A stretch of DNA of 64,000 nt from NVTR01 sp965237505 (GCA_965237505.1 CBDEFR010000009.1:248001-312000); one strand, 5' to 3'. Positions 28,600 through 37,925 are shown, counted from the first letter of the stretch. Numbers and translations are program-made. The notes: generated by a model from the letters alone, not told the origin.

Positions 28600-29753
28600 C
28601 CAACGGCCCTAGTCGTTGACCGTTTTGGCCCATTGTCTGGTAGTGATTGACGTGATTGCGGTTTTGTCGTTTGCAAAGAAGTTCCATGCTTCGCAACACC
28701 TGTCGACGATCTGCTCATAATTGTCGAAGACGGATATGGCGAGCTTGTTGGCACGCAGATAAGCCCACACATTTTCCATCGGGTTGAGTTCAGGGGAATA
28801 GGGCGGGAGTTTGAGCAGGGTGATGTTGTCGGGTACCTCCAGCTCTGCCGAACCGTGCCAGCCAGCGCCATCCAGAATGAGAAGGGCATGTGCGCCCGAT
28901 GCGACGGTTTTAGCGATCTCGCCGAGATGCGCGCTCATGGCCTGTGTGTCGGCATGTGGCATGATCAGAGCGGCCGCTTCAGCCCGTTCCGGGCAGACGG
29001 CGCCGAAAATGTAGCTCCAGATATAGCGGGTGTCGCGCGGGGCACGGGGGCGTGTTCCACGCTCGGCCCAGATACGGGTGAGCGTGCCCTGCTGGCCAAC
29101 CCGCGCTTCATCCTGAAACCATATCTCCAGGGGCTTGCTGCGGGCTGTTTCCGGCAAGGCTGCTTCTACCTCTGCGGCGAAGTTTTTAAAAGCCTCCTGT
29201 GCATCCGGGTCGGATTTCGGATGCTGCGGGCGCACCGACAGACGCCGAAAGCCCAGGCTTGCCAATTGTTTGCCAACAGTTCGCTCATGCATGGTGACGC
29301 CGAAGCGCTCTTCGATCTTGCGTTTCAGATCAATGCGCCGCCAGCGCACAACCCCATCGGTTTCGGGGTCGGGACCCGCCCGAACCATTTCCGCCAACTC
29401 CTCCTTCTGTGCCGCGCTCAGCAGACAGGGTGGATCCGGCGGGCGACGGTTGAACAGGCCCGACACGCCCTCCGCATTGTAACGGTGGGCCCAATCCCGC
29501 AACGTCTGCCGATCCATGCCGCAGTTTTCTGCCGCCGTCTTGCGGTCAACCCCATCCAGAACCAGGGCAATCGCCAACATCCGTCGCGCCGCTTTCCCAT
29601 CCCGGCACCGCGCCGCTTCCTGGCGAAGCTCGCCTGCGGACTTGTCTTTGCGCGTAATCCTTACTGCCATCAAAGCCTCCCTTGCCTTGATGCCACTGAA
29701 TCAGATCACGCCGCTCGTGGGAATCCCCTTGAGTCAAATCTGGGACCCGTTGG
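28600..29753 (-). mobile_element. IS630-family element, copy 2 (intact)
   Basis: 1154 bp, bounded by TA (28598-28599 and 29754-29755), with terminal repeats CCAACGG. Its transposase frame is whole. Unlike a normal IS630 insertion, it is also flanked by the 56-bp direct repeat of IS4 sequence. Confidence 0.93.
28609..29673 (-). CDS. IS630-family transposase (intact copy)
   Basis: 354 residues. An N-terminal HTH (AENCGMDRQTLRDWAHRYNAEG) and a winged-helix region (TVGKQLASLGFRRLSVRPQHP) precede a DDE_3 domain: D in WFQDEARVGQQG, D in LILDGAGWH, E in PPYSPELNPMENVWAYLR. It is the in-frame reference for the frameshifted copy at 10501-11567 and probably the active source. Confidence 0.95.
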   Translation of the reverse strand: MMAVRITRKDKSAGELRQEAARCRDGKAARRMLAIALVLDGVDRKTAAENCGMDRQTLRDWAHRYNAEGVSGLFNRRPPDPPCLLSAAQKEELAEMVRAGPDPETDGVVRWRRIDLKRKIEERFGVTMHERTVGKQLASLGFRRLSVRPQHPKSDPDAQEAFKNFAAEVEAALPETARSKPLEIWFQDEARVGQQGTLTRIWAERGTRPRAPRDTRYIWSYIFGAVCPERAEAAALIMPHADTQAMSAHLGEIAKTVASGAHALLILDGAGWHGSAELEVPDNITLLKLPPYSPELNPMENVWAYLRANKLAISVFDNYEQIVDRCCEAWNFFANDKTAITSITTRQWAKTVND

Positions 29754-30258
29754 TATTACACTGCTTTCGAGCATCGTTCTTGATGTGCGAAGTGCGAATT
29801 TGATGGAATTATCGGCGGCTTTACCGCGTCACATCGGCACAAAAGATCATCGGTACCAGTATGGTTCCCGTGTTTTGAGCAATTCCCACATTGATTGCGC
29901 GGAAATCATGCAGGCCTATGCTGGAGATGTATTCACCCGTTTGGCCTCCAACGGAGAGACCATCGTTTTGATGATGGATCAAAGCCATATCAATGACGGA
30001 CATGAAGTCTTGATGCTGTCAGTGCGCATGCGTGATCGCGCCTTGCCTGTGGCTTGGCGCGTGCGCAAGACAAAAGGCAATATTGGGTTTTCTCTCCAAA
30101 AAGAGTTACTGGACAGTATTCAGGATTGGATGCCTGAAGGGGCTGATGTGTGAATCCCGGAGCAATACTGGACCACAGAAACGGTCGAATAATCTGACTG
30201 TCGCGGAGTAAAACTCCGCCATTCTGACGCCTGAGGCAAACGAGCTGAGGGCGGGGAG

Positions 30259-31757
30259 ATGTATTCTGTGGAATTGTACAGCCGGGTTCGGCGTGCGTGT
30301 CATGTCGGTGGGATGAGTGAGCGGGCGGCGGCCGGTCATTTCGGGATAGACCGCAAGACTGTGTCAAAAATTCTGAAGCATGCGGTGCCACCGGGGTATC
30401 GCAGGAATGGGCCACCAGCCCGTCCAAAGCTTGACCCGTTCATTCCGCTCATCAACCAGATATTGGAAGAGGATAAGTCGCGGCTCAAGAAGCAGCGGCA
30501 TACGTCGAAGCGGATATATGAGCGTCTGCGTGATGAACATGGCTTCACCGGCGGGATCACGATTGTGACCGACTATGTTCGCGAGAAGAAGCGCCGGACT
30601 CGGGAAGTGTTCGTGCCGCTGTCGCACGCGCCAGGCCACGCCCAGGTTGATTTTGGTGAGGCGCTTGGCGAGATTGGCGGGGTCGTGCGCAAGCTGCACT
30701 ACTTTGCAATGTCTCTGCCGCACTCGGACGCGTTCTTCATCAAGGCCTATCCGGCGGAGACAACCGAGGCCTTTTGCGATGGCCATGTCTCCGCCTTTGC
30801 GTTCTTCGGCGGCGTGCCGCTGTCAGGGCTCTACGACAACACCACGATCGCGGTGGCGCGGATCCTCGGGGACGGAAAACGGCAACGAACCAGAACCTTT
30901 GCTGAGTTGCAATCGCATTACCTGTTCGAAGACAGGTTCGGCCGTCCTGGCAAGGGCAACGACAAGGGTAATGTCGAAGGCACAATCGGTTATGGCCGGC
31001 GGAACTTCCTGGTGCCGTGCCGCGCTTCGACAGTTTCGATGACCTGAACGTCCGGCTGGAGGAGCAATGCCTCAAACGTCAGGATGAGGTTCTGCGGGGT
31101 CATTCCGAGACTATCGGCGAGCGGCTGATGCGCGACCTCGACGGCCTGATGGCGCTGCCGCCTGTACCCTACGATGCCTGCGAGAAAGTCAGCACGCGGG
31201 CGACGTCGATCTCGATGGTCCGCTATCGCAACAACGATTACTCGGTGCCGGTCGCCTGCGCTCATCACGAGGTTCAGGTCCGCGGCTATGTCCACGAGGT
31301 CGTCATCGGCTGCGGCGCCGAGGTGATCGCCTGCCACCAACGGTCCTATGAGAAGGCTGATATGGTCTTCGATCCGATGCACTTCCTGCCGCTGCTGGAA
31401 CAGAAGGTTGGCGCGCTGGACCAGGCGGCACCGCTGCAGGGCTGGGACCTGCCAGGGGAGTTTGCCACCCTGCACCGGCTGCTGGAAGCGCGCATGGGCA
31501 AGAAGGGCAAGCGCGAATACGTCCAGGTTCTGCGGCTGCTTGCGAGCTTCGAGATGGCGCACGTCCACGGGGCTATCAAACAGTCGCTGGAACTGGGCGC
31601 GATCGGCTACGATGCGGTCAAGCATCTGGTGCTTTGCCGGATCGAGAGGCGCCCGCCACGGCTCGATCTCGATATCTACCCCTACCTGCCCAAAGCACTG
31701 GTCGAGACCACCAAGCCCGCGAGCTATATGAGCCTGATGACGCAGGTGCCGGCATGA
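30259..31757 (+). pseudogene. istA: IS21-family IstA, frameshifted
   Basis: The N-terminal HTH (AAAGHFGIDRKTVSKILKH) and integrase core (AQVDFGEALGEI, GLYDNTTIAVARI, KGNVEGTIGYGRRNFLVP) are in one frame to about 31017. The rest (RFDSFDDLNVRLEEQC...) is in another. One G appears to be missing in GTGCCGTGCCGCGC compared with the expected PVPRF codons. The IS21 integrase would be inactive unless this is a sequencing error. Confidence 0.85.
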
Positions 31758-32506
31758 CCGATACACCGCAGGTTCTGCTGCAGCATCACCTAAAAAAACT
31801 GCGCTTGCCGACATTCCTGGGCGAATATTCCAAACTTGCGCAACAATGCGCTGCTGAGAAGAAGGATCACGTCCAGTATTTACTGCGGCTCTGCGAACTT
31901 GAACTGATAGAGCGGGAACGCCGGATGATCGAGCGGCGCATCAAGGCCGCGAAGTTTCCAGCCACCAAGAGCCTGGACAGCTTCGATTTCAAGGCGATCC
32001 CGTCACTCAACAAGCCGCTCGTGCTGGAGCTGGCGCGCTGTGAATACATCGACAAATACCAGAACATCATTGCCCTGGGGCCAAGTGGCACCGGTAAAAC
32101 CCATGTCGCACTGAGGCTGGGATTGGCCGCCTGCCAGAAAGGCCTCAAGGTCCGCTTCATAACCGCCGCATCACTGGTTCACGAATTGATCGAAGCTGTC
32201 GATGAACGCCGCCTGCAGAGGTTCCAAAAACAACTCACCAGCCAGAACCTTCTGATCATTGACGAGCTGGGCTTTGTCCCCTTGAGCAAAACCGGCGCTG
32301 AGCTGCTCTTCGAAATCATCTCCCAATGCTATGAACGCGGCTCCATAATCATCACCTCAAATCTGCCGTTCGACGAATGGACCGAAATATTCGGATCCGA
32401 GCGCCTCACCGGTGCGCTCCTGGATCGCCTCACCCACCACGTCCATATACTGGAGATGAACGGCGACAGCTTTCGGCTAAAACAGAGCCGAAACGCCAGA
32501 GCCTGA
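31754..32506 (+). CDS. istB: IS21-family IstB ATPase
   Basis: 250 residues, DnaC/IstB-type AAA+ ATPase. Walker A GPSGTGKTH, Walker B LLIIDELGF, sensor ITSNLPFDEW. The start ATG overlaps the istA stop (ATGA). IstB directs target selection and activates IstA. It is intact, but its partner is frameshifted. Confidence 0.94.
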   Translation: MTDTPQVLLQHHLKKLRLPTFLGEYSKLAQQCAAEKKDHVQYLLRLCELELIERERRMIERRIKAAKFPATKSLDSFDFKAIPSLNKPLVLELARCEYIDKYQNIIALGPSGTGKTHVALRLGLAACQKGLKVRFITAASLVHELIEAVDERRLQRFQKQLTSQNLLIIDELGFVPLSKTGAELLFEIISQCYERGSIIITSNLPFDEWTEIFGSERLTGALLDRLTHHVHILEMNGDSFRLKQSRNARA

Positions 32507-32859
32507 ACCCGGTCTGAACTTGATGGATGTTGGCCTTTGGCCAACATGCGCCTTGTCACGCGTTAGCTTTATGGGGAGCACACCCAACAAGGCGCGGCAC
32601 CTCAACTGGCCCACTTTTACTCCGGCGAATGGCCCCTTTTTACGCCGGGATTGACAATCATGGATTCCAAACACTCGCCGAAAGAGTAGCGGAATACCAT
32701 ATCTTGCGCGCCGGAGTATATTTGTTGCCAGGAGCAAAAAGCTTCAAAGGGTCGCATCCGCTACTCAAAACTCGGAATATCGAGCGACTTTTTTGAGTAG
32801 GCGTGGGGTGGTTTCCAACCCACCATCCACTCCACCCACCGCACCCCGGCGCAACAAAA

Positions 32860-32990
32860 GGGCAGCGCCCGACCGCGGGTGGGCGCTCCACCGTCCGGGG
32901 TCTGCCCTTTATGGCCCCGCCACATCCCCGGCCCATCCCCGCACCGACGCCAACAAAGCGCCCACCCTCCGGGGCGGTCGGGCGCTGCCC
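32860..32990. repeat. Long imperfect inverted repeat
   Basis: GGGCAGCGCCCGACCGC (32860-32876) is exactly complementary to 32974-32990, and GGGTGGGCGCT (32877-32887) to 32957-32967, with a six-base bulge. The resulting stem of 28 pairs encloses about 70 bases. It could be a cruciform, a bidirectional terminator or a MITE-like repeat. Confidence 0.8.
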
Positions 32991-33125
32991 GGCGGCACTT
33001 CGTGCCTTGAATCCGGGCAGGTCAAAGATCGCGAGTGTCGGTTGGGTGCCCACGCCCATCAATCCCCATCCACCCCGCTCCACCATCAGGTTCGCGCCCG
33101 GCACCGAGGGGTGAGGGGCGTCACG

Positions 33126-33149
33126 GAAACGGTCCAGCTGGACCGTTTC
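33126..33149. repeat. Perfect 24-bp palindrome
   Basis: Two 12-base arms (GAAACGGTCCAG and its complement) meet without a spacer. Symmetry stops at both outer ends. It could be a protein-binding site or part of a dispersed repeat. Confidence 0.85.
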
Positions 33150-33363
33150 AGCCCCGCACGCGCAAAGCGTTGGCAGGCATTTCGCGCCCGCGTCGTGCTG
33201 AAAGCACGCCTCCAGCATGACGGGGGCGGGGTCGGGCGCGAACCGGACCTCTCGCGAAACCCGGAAAGTATTTCTCGAACGCCTGATCCTCGCCCATGTC
33301 ATTCCCGCGCAAGCGGGGATCTCCCGCCACCGGCGCCGCACATCGCCGACAGATACCCGCTTT

Positions 33364-33420
33364 CGCGGGCATGACAGCTTGCGTGGGCATGACAGCTTTC
33401 GCGGGCATGACAGCTTCCTG
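33364..33420. repeat. 18-bp tandem repeat, three units
   Basis: GGGCATGACAGCTT recurs at 33367, 33385 and 33403 with an 18-base period, each followed by a variable CG-rich tail. There are no spacers of CRISPR length. Confidence 0.8.
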
Positions 33421-33549
33421 CGACATGACGGCACCGCCATAACAGCACCGCCATGACCGAAAATGTAGGGCGGGGTTCACCCCGCCATATTCCCAATGAA
33501 TCCCCGGGTCCGGACCCTAAAACACTCTAACTTCTCCACCCCCAAGCCC

Positions 33550-33578
33550 AAAAAAACCCCGGCACACCGGCCGGGGCT
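33550..33578 (-). terminator. Rho-independent terminator of trcR
   Basis: On the minus strand a GC-rich hairpin (CCCCGGCC-GGTGT-GCCGGGG, approximately) is followed by a run of seven T. It begins about 25 bases after the trcR stop, the right place for its terminator. Confidence 0.9.
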
Positions 33579-33602
33579 TTCGCACCGCAAATCCGGCCAA
33601 AA

Positions 33603-34358
33603 TCACCCGCCGTCGTCCTCACCCTCGTCATCATCCTCGGCCTTATCCGGCAGGTTGAACAGGCTGTCCGCGTCGATGACCTTTTCTTTCTTGGCCACTT
33701 CATCGCCGCCCAGCGTAAACGTCTCCAGCCCGCTTATCAGGCTCGGGATTCTGGGCTCGGTCTCCATGCTCAGCGACTGTTCGGTGCTGACCAGCTTGCG
33801 CCGCTCATCATCGCTGATCGCCTCGCCCGCCGCCAGCTTCTTGGCGTTGGCCTTCTGCACCGCGGCGTCCAGTTCGGACTGTTTGCACAGGCCCAGCGCG
33901 ACCGGGTCGATGGGTTGAATATTATTGATATTCCAATGGGTTCGCTCGCGCAAAGACATGATCGTCGGTTTCGTGGTGCCGACCAGTTTGCTGATCTGCC
34001 CGTCGGTCAACTCAGGGTGAAACTTGACCAGCCACAGGATCGACGCCGGGCGATCCTGACGTTTGGACAGCGGTGTGTAGCGCGGCCCGCGGCGCTTTTC
34101 CTCGCCCACCGCTGCCGGATTGAACTTCAGTTCCAGCTTGTGCAGCGGGTCCTTTTCAGCCGCCGCGATCTCTTCACCCGTCAGCTGGTTGTTGGTGATC
34201 GGATCAAAGCCTTTCACCCCGGTCGCCACATCGCCATCGGCAATGCCCTGCACCTCAAGCTTGTGCAACTCGCAGAAATCCGCTATCTGCTTGAAACTCA
34301 ACGTTGTATTGTCCACCAGCCAGACCGCAGTGGCTTTGACCATGATCGGTTTGCCCAT
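33603..34358 (-). CDS. trcR: DUF1013-family cell-cycle regulator (TrcR-like)
   Basis: 251 residues from ATG 34358, which has AAGGAGA upstream. The N-terminal MGKPIMVKATAVWLVDNTTLSFKQIADFC and the central LTDGQISKLVGTTKPTIMSLRERTHWN (helix-turn-helix-like) are the hallmark of the alphaproteobacterial DUF1013/TrcR family. The C-terminus is acidic (DDDEGEDDGG). Some annotations call the family a cell-cycle transcriptional regulator. It is single-copy and conserved, so it is probably an important chromosomal gene. It ends with its own terminator. Confidence 0.9.
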   Translation of the reverse strand: MGKPIMVKATAVWLVDNTTLSFKQIADFCELHKLEVQGIADGDVATGVKGFDPITNNQLTGEEIAAAEKDPLHKLELKFNPAAVGEEKRRGPRYTPLSKRQDRPASILWLVKFHPELTDGQISKLVGTTKPTIMSLRERTHWNINNIQPIDPVALGLCKQSELDAAVQKANAKKLAAGEAISDDERRKLVSTEQSLSMETEPRIPSLISGLETFTLGGDEVAKKEKVIDADSLFNLPDKAEDDDEGEDDGG

Positions 34359-34581
34359 GTCTCGTCTCCTTGAACCAACTCCCTCCTGCGCCGCGCCAAA
34401 TCGGCTGGCCCGGCCGGACCCTGTCCACGTTTTCAGGAAAGTTGCGCCTGATATAGTGCCCAATGCCGTCAAGGAAAAGAGCAAATGCGTGCCCTCATCG
34501 CTCTTGTGTTGATGGCCCGCATTGTTGGCGCCGCAGGTGAACTGTTGGCGCCGTTAAGATGAACCCGCCAAATGCCGCTCC

Positions 34582-34842
34582 TCACCGATAAACACTGCCG
34601 CGGTGCGCCACCTTCACGACCAGAACCAGCCACACCTCATCCTCGCGCTTGCACAGCAACCGATACGCCCCGACCCTAAACTTGAAAAACCCGCGCCGAT
34701 CGCCCGCCAGCGGCAGCAGATGCGCCTTCGGATCGACCAGCAATTTCTCTTCGATCGCCACCCTGATCCGCGCCCGAACCTTCGGGTCTGGCGCGCGCAG
34801 TTGCCTGGCGGCGGCCTTGGTGAACTCGACCCGCCAACTCAC
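34582..34842 (-). CDS. RelE/ParE-type toxin
   Basis: 86 residues. It begins MSWRVEFTKAAARQLRAPDPKVRARI and ends KREDEVWLVLVVKVAHRGSVYR, the RelE superfamily pattern, with conserved basic residues (R, K, H). RelE toxins cleave mRNA at the ribosome. The start overlaps the upstream antitoxin stop by four bases. It is probably a stable type II module rather than a degraded one. The 223 bases to trcR upstream hold nothing evident. Confidence 0.88.
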   Translation of the reverse strand: MSWRVEFTKAAARQLRAPDPKVRARIRVAIEEKLLVDPKAHLLPLAGDRRGFFKFRVGAYRLLCKREDEVWLVLVVKVAHRGSVYR

Positions 34843-35075
34843 TCGTCGCCGAACGCCTCATCCAACGACACCGTCCTGCCACCCTCATTGATATGCGCAT
34901 CATAGGCCGCCATCGCCGCACCGTAATCTTCCAGATCTTCCAGCCGCTGGCGCAGGATCAGCTCAAGGCCCTTCTTGATGTAATAGCTTTTTGACCGCTC
35001 CTCGGCATCCGCAACGCGGCTCAACAATGCCGCCAGCTCCGGCGGGATTTGCGATGTGACAGTAACAGCAGGCAT
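34839..35075 (-). CDS. RelB-type antitoxin (ribbon-helix-helix)
   Basis: 78 residues. The N-terminus MPAVTVTSQIPPELAALLSRVADAEERSKSYYIKKGLEL is a ribbon-helix-helix DNA-binding/dimer unit, and the acidic C-terminal tail (SLDEAFGDE) would wrap the toxin. It is the first gene of the pair and overlaps the toxin (ATGA). AT-rich sequence with TATTGGTATC and near-palindromic TTGAATAGGTTTCAA at 35115-35150 is the likely autoregulated promoter. Confidence 0.88.
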   Translation of the reverse strand: MPAVTVTSQIPPELAALLSRVADAEERSKSYYIKKGLELILRQRLEDLEDYGAAMAAYDAHINEGGRTVSLDEAFGDE

Positions 35076-35231
35076 TTTGTCATCCTTTTTGATCGATGCG
35101 CACTATAGGTGATAATTGAATAGGTTTCAATAATAACTATTGGTATCTATTAATTTTCCTGACAATATGCCATTCTTTCTTGCACAAATATCCGCGCCGC
35201 AGGCATCGCAGACGCTCCAGAGTCCGCAATC

Positions 35232-36143
35232 CTATCCAGCGGTGCGAATAAACGTCCCGTTTTGCAAGTCCTTCATCGCCGTTGCCAGCTCTTCACGTGT
35301 GTTCATCACGATCGGTCCATGCCAGGCCACTGGTTCCTGGATCGGTCGGCCCGCGACCAGCAGGAACCGCATGCCGTGCGGCCCGGCCCGCACCGCTATC
35401 TCGTTGCCTGAATCAAATCGCACCAGGGTCCGGTTGCCGGTCATGTCACGGATGTTCAGTTCCTGCCCGGCAAGCTCTTTTTCCACCCGCACACCTTGGG
35501 GCGCCGAGGCATCGCGAAATCTCCCCGCGCCCGCGAAAACATAGGCAAAAGCGTTTGAATGGGTATCGACCGGCAAGGTTTTTTTCACATTCGGCGGGAT
35601 TGAAACGTCCAGATACATCGGTTCTGCCGCAATCCCGTCCACCGGGCCGACCTGACCCCAAAACGCCCCGGTGATCACCCGCACTTTGGTGCCATCATCA
35701 TCGATTACTTCCGGAATATCGCTGCCCTGAATGTCCTGATAACGCGGCGCGCACAGTATGTCAGCAGACGGCAGATTGGCCCACAACTGAAACCCGTGCA
35801 TCTGCCCGGCAGCATTTCCCTTGGGCATTTCCTGATGCATGATGCCCGACCCGGCGGTCATCCATTGTACCGATCCGGGGCCCAGAACGCCGCTGTTGCC
35901 AAGTGAATCCTGGTGTTCCACTTGGCCCTCCAACACGTAAGTTATGGTCTCGATCCCTCGGTGCGGATGCCAGGGGAAACCTTTGGCATACAGATGCGGC
36001 TGGTCATTGCGAAAATCATCCAACAGCAGGAACGGATCACTTTCGGCAGGATCGCCGAATCCGAACACCCGGTGCAGGTGAACACCGGCGCCTTCAACGG
36101 TCGGTTGCGCCACCGACTGCGATCTTACTGGGCGGAACGACAT
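35232..36143 (-). CDS. Pirin family protein
   Basis: 303 residues, two cupin domains. The N-terminal domain has the metal-binding set HPHRGIETITYVLEGQVEHQDSLGN and MHQEM. The C-terminal PF05726-type domain includes RFDSGNEIAVRAGPHGMRFLLVAGRPIQEPVAWHGPIVMN. Pirins bind iron and some act as quercetin dioxygenases or redox-sensitive regulators. It is separated by about 97 bases from the quinone oxidoreductase gene upstream. It looks intact. Confidence 0.93.
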   Translation of the reverse strand: MSFRPVRSQSVAQPTVEGAGVHLHRVFGFGDPAESDPFLLLDDFRNDQPHLYAKGFPWHPHRGIETITYVLEGQVEHQDSLGNSGVLGPGSVQWMTAGSGIMHQEMPKGNAAGQMHGFQLWANLPSADILCAPRYQDIQGSDIPEVIDDDGTKVRVITGAFWGQVGPVDGIAAEPMYLDVSIPPNVKKTLPVDTHSNAFAYVFAGAGRFRDASAPQGVRVEKELAGQELNIRDMTGNRTLVRFDSGNEIAVRAGPHGMRFLLVAGRPIQEPVAWHGPIVMNTREELATAMKDLQNGTFIRTAG

Positions 36144-36240
36144 GGTATTTCTCCTTCTCGTTGCTCAGACACCTAATGCTTGCTGCACCATTTTTAAGCC
36201 CTGCCGCCGCGCAGCAGTTATGCAAATCGGCATCACCGGT

Positions 36241-37230
36241 TCAGGCGACCTTCAGCACGATCTTGCCGATATGGGCGCTGCTTTCCATCCGCTCATGCGC
36301 GCGCGCCGCATCGGCCAGATCAAACTCAGAATCCAGCACCGGCGCAATCCGTCCGGCGGCCAGCAGTGGCCAGACTTTTTCGTTCAGTTCCTCAGCGATT
36401 CGTGTCTTGGCCAGATCCGATTGCGGGCGCAGGGTTGAGCCGGTGATGCTCAGCCGCCGGGTCATGATCTGGGCAAAGTTCAATTCCACCTTCGCGCCTT
36501 GCAGAAACGCAATCTGAACCAATCGGCCATCATCGGCCAGCGCCTTGATATTCCTTGGCAAATACGGACCGCCAACCATGTCCAATATCAGATCCGCACC
36601 GCCCTCGGCGCGCAGAACCTCGACAAAATCTTCATTGCGGTAATTGATCGCCCGCTCAGCTCCAAGGCGCTCACAGGTCTCGCACTTTTCCGTCGATCCT
36701 GCGGTCGCAAACACCCGCGCCCCGAACACATGCGCCAGCTGAATCGCAGTGGTGCCGATGCCGGACGACCCGCCATGCACCAAAAACCGTTCGCCGGCTT
36801 TCAGCCCGCCCCGCATAAACACATTCGACCAGACGGTGAAATAGGTCTCTGGCAGACAAGCCGCTGTTTTTAAATCGATATCGCCCGGCACCGCCAATGC
36901 GTGCGCCGCCGGGGTCACCGCGTATTCAGCGTAGCCACCGCCGGGCAACAGCGCGCACACCGCATCGCCCACCGCCCACTCGCTCACCTCTGGGCCAACT
37001 TGCGCAACGGTGCCGGACGCCTCCAGCCCCGGCAGGTCAGATGCGGTTGGCGGCGGTGCATATGCGCCTGCCCTTTGCAACACATCCGGACGGTTGACCC
37101 CGGCATATGCTATGCGGATCAGAATCTGCCCGGAGCCGGGCTGAAGCACCGGGCGCTCAACCAGTTGCAACACTTCCGGACCACCGGGGCGTGAAATCTC
37201 AACGGCCCGCATCGTATTGGGAAGGCTCAT
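36241..37230 (-). CDS. NAD(P)H-quinone oxidoreductase (MDR family, PIG3-like)
   Basis: 329 residues. A GroES-like N-terminal domain and a Rossmann domain with VHGGSSGIGTTAIQLAHVFGA. There are no zinc-binding cysteines in the usual positions, so it is a zinc-free quinone oxidoreductase-type MDR. It overlaps COQ9 by four bases (ATGA), a common pairing in Rhodobacterales. It probably reduces quinones or other electrophiles with NADPH. Confidence 0.92.
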   Translation of the reverse strand: MSLPNTMRAVEISRPGGPEVLQLVERPVLQPGSGQILIRIAYAGVNRPDVLQRAGAYAPPPTASDLPGLEASGTVAQVGPEVSEWAVGDAVCALLPGGGYAEYAVTPAAHALAVPGDIDLKTAACLPETYFTVWSNVFMRGGLKAGERFLVHGGSSGIGTTAIQLAHVFGARVFATAGSTEKCETCERLGAERAINYRNEDFVEVLRAEGGADLILDMVGGPYLPRNIKALADDGRLVQIAFLQGAKVELNFAQIMTRRLSITGSTLRPQSDLAKTRIAEELNEKVWPLLAAGRIAPVLDSEFDLADAARAHERMESSAHIGKIVLKVA

Positions 37231-37925
37231 GAATTCCCCTGTCTCGGCATCGGCCAGCAGCCAGGAAGATCAGATCGCGGCGTGCCTGACGGGGCTTTGA
37301 TTCCACTCAGAGCTGCGTCAAAGAACCTGACCAGCGGGCTCAGACCGGGCGATTCCCGCACCCGCGATTTGAACTTTTCAAACCGCATCACATCAGCAAT
37401 ACGCCGGTCCACAAACGTCCAGGTCGCAGCGTGACCCTCAGACGTGTCGCCCAGCCAGAACAGCACGCAAGAGCCATAGACCCCGCTCAGGATCACTCGC
37501 TTGGAATACCAGTTGATATCGTCCGAGGTATCGCCAAGCGCGACCCAGATGCGGTCCGCCGTGCCCCAAACCAGTCTGGTCCCTTCGGCAGCATACTGGG
37601 GCAGCGAAAACAGCGTCATTGCCCGCCGGACAAGTTCTTTGTCTTCAACGGCTTGCAGACGAAATCGCACCAGCGCCGCGACTTTCTCGCTATAGCGCAT
37701 CGCCGAACGATCCGCGGCCTGCAGGCTTGCCACCATCGCGTCATCGCCGCGCGCATGATACGCCGCCGCCATCGCCACCGCGCCGCGCGGAAATAGCGCG
37801 CGCGCTTGCTCAACGCTGATCGCTATGTCTTGCGCGGCTGCAGTCAGCGTGGCCGCGCTCCAGCCGTCAAACGGCACATGGGTCAGCGCCGCATCGAGCA
37901 ATTTATCCTTTGTATTCCGGGTCAT
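37227..37925 (-). CDS. coq9: COQ9-family ubiquinone biosynthesis protein
   Basis: 232 residues from ATG 37925 (MTRNTKDKLLDAALTHVPFDGWSAATLTAAAQDIAISVEQARALFPRGA). It has a TetR-like helical fold with the COQ9 C-terminal segment (DRIWVALGDTSDDINWYSKRVILSGVYGSCVLFWLGD), which binds lipid and supports hydroxylation steps in ubiquinone synthesis. It is divergent from rpsU, a typical alphaproteobacterial layout. An upstream in-frame start at 37964 gives no extra family match. Confidence 0.92.
   Translation of the reverse strand: MTRNTKDKLLDAALTHVPFDGWSAATLTAAAQDIAISVEQARALFPRGAVAMAAAYHARGDDAMVASLQAADRSAMRYSEKVAALVRFRLQAVEDKELVRRAMTLFSLPQYAAEGTRLVWGTADRIWVALGDTSDDINWYSKRVILSGVYGSCVLFWLGDTSEGHAATWTFVDRRIADVMRFEKFKSRVRESPGLSPLVRFFDAALSGIKAPSGTPRSDLPGCWPMPRQGNS

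Larger units (their letters stand above)
28354..30148 (+). mobile_element. IS4-family element, copy B (truncated, carries IS630)
   Basis: The left end is intact (CTTACCACCCTTCAATTTAGCG). An IS630 (28600-29753) interrupts it, and an IS21 element cuts it at 30148. The right end is missing. A 56-bp stretch of the IS4 transposase gene occurs on both sides of the IS630 (28542-28597 and 29756-29811). Confidence 0.9.
28445..30148 (+). pseudogene. IS4-family transposase, remnant of copy B
   Basis: Starts MVVSLGFSGVNEAIKADF as in the intact copies. It is interrupted at ANLMEL by IS630, repeats about 18 codons afterwards, and continues to WMPEGADV, where IS21 begins. The C-terminal YREK region is absent. 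An apparent reading frame spanning 28855-30153 is an artefact of antisense IS630 joined to this remnant. Confidence 0.9.
30149..32656 (+). mobile_element. IS21-family element, first type
   Basis: Ends TGTGAATCCCGG (left) and CCGGGATTGACA (right) are inverted repeats, with further internal repeats near each end. It carries istA (frameshifted) and istB. The left flank is IS4 sequence, but the right flank is not the continuation of IS4, so the insertion is associated with a deletion or rearrangement. A hairpin TGTTGGCC-TTT-GGCCAACA lies after istB at about 32526-32550. Confidence 0.9.
32657..33602. repeat. Palindrome-rich noncoding island (about 0.95 kb)
   Basis: No credible gene lies between the IS21 end and trcR. 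The stretch is made of GC-rich palindromic and short tandem repeats (listed separately) and an inverted GGCGGGGTTCACCCCGCC at about 33462-33479. Segments such as TCATTCCCGCGCAAGCGGG look like dispersed intergenic repeats common in this group. Reading frames here are byproducts of the repeats. Confidence 0.6.

Noticed and set aside
28855..30153. A 432-residue plus-strand reading frame
   Set aside because: It is antisense IS630 sequence joined to the IS4 transposase remnant; not a real gene.
33364..33420. CRISPR array
   Set aside because: Three 18-bp units are tandem with no spacers, and no cas gene is in the window.
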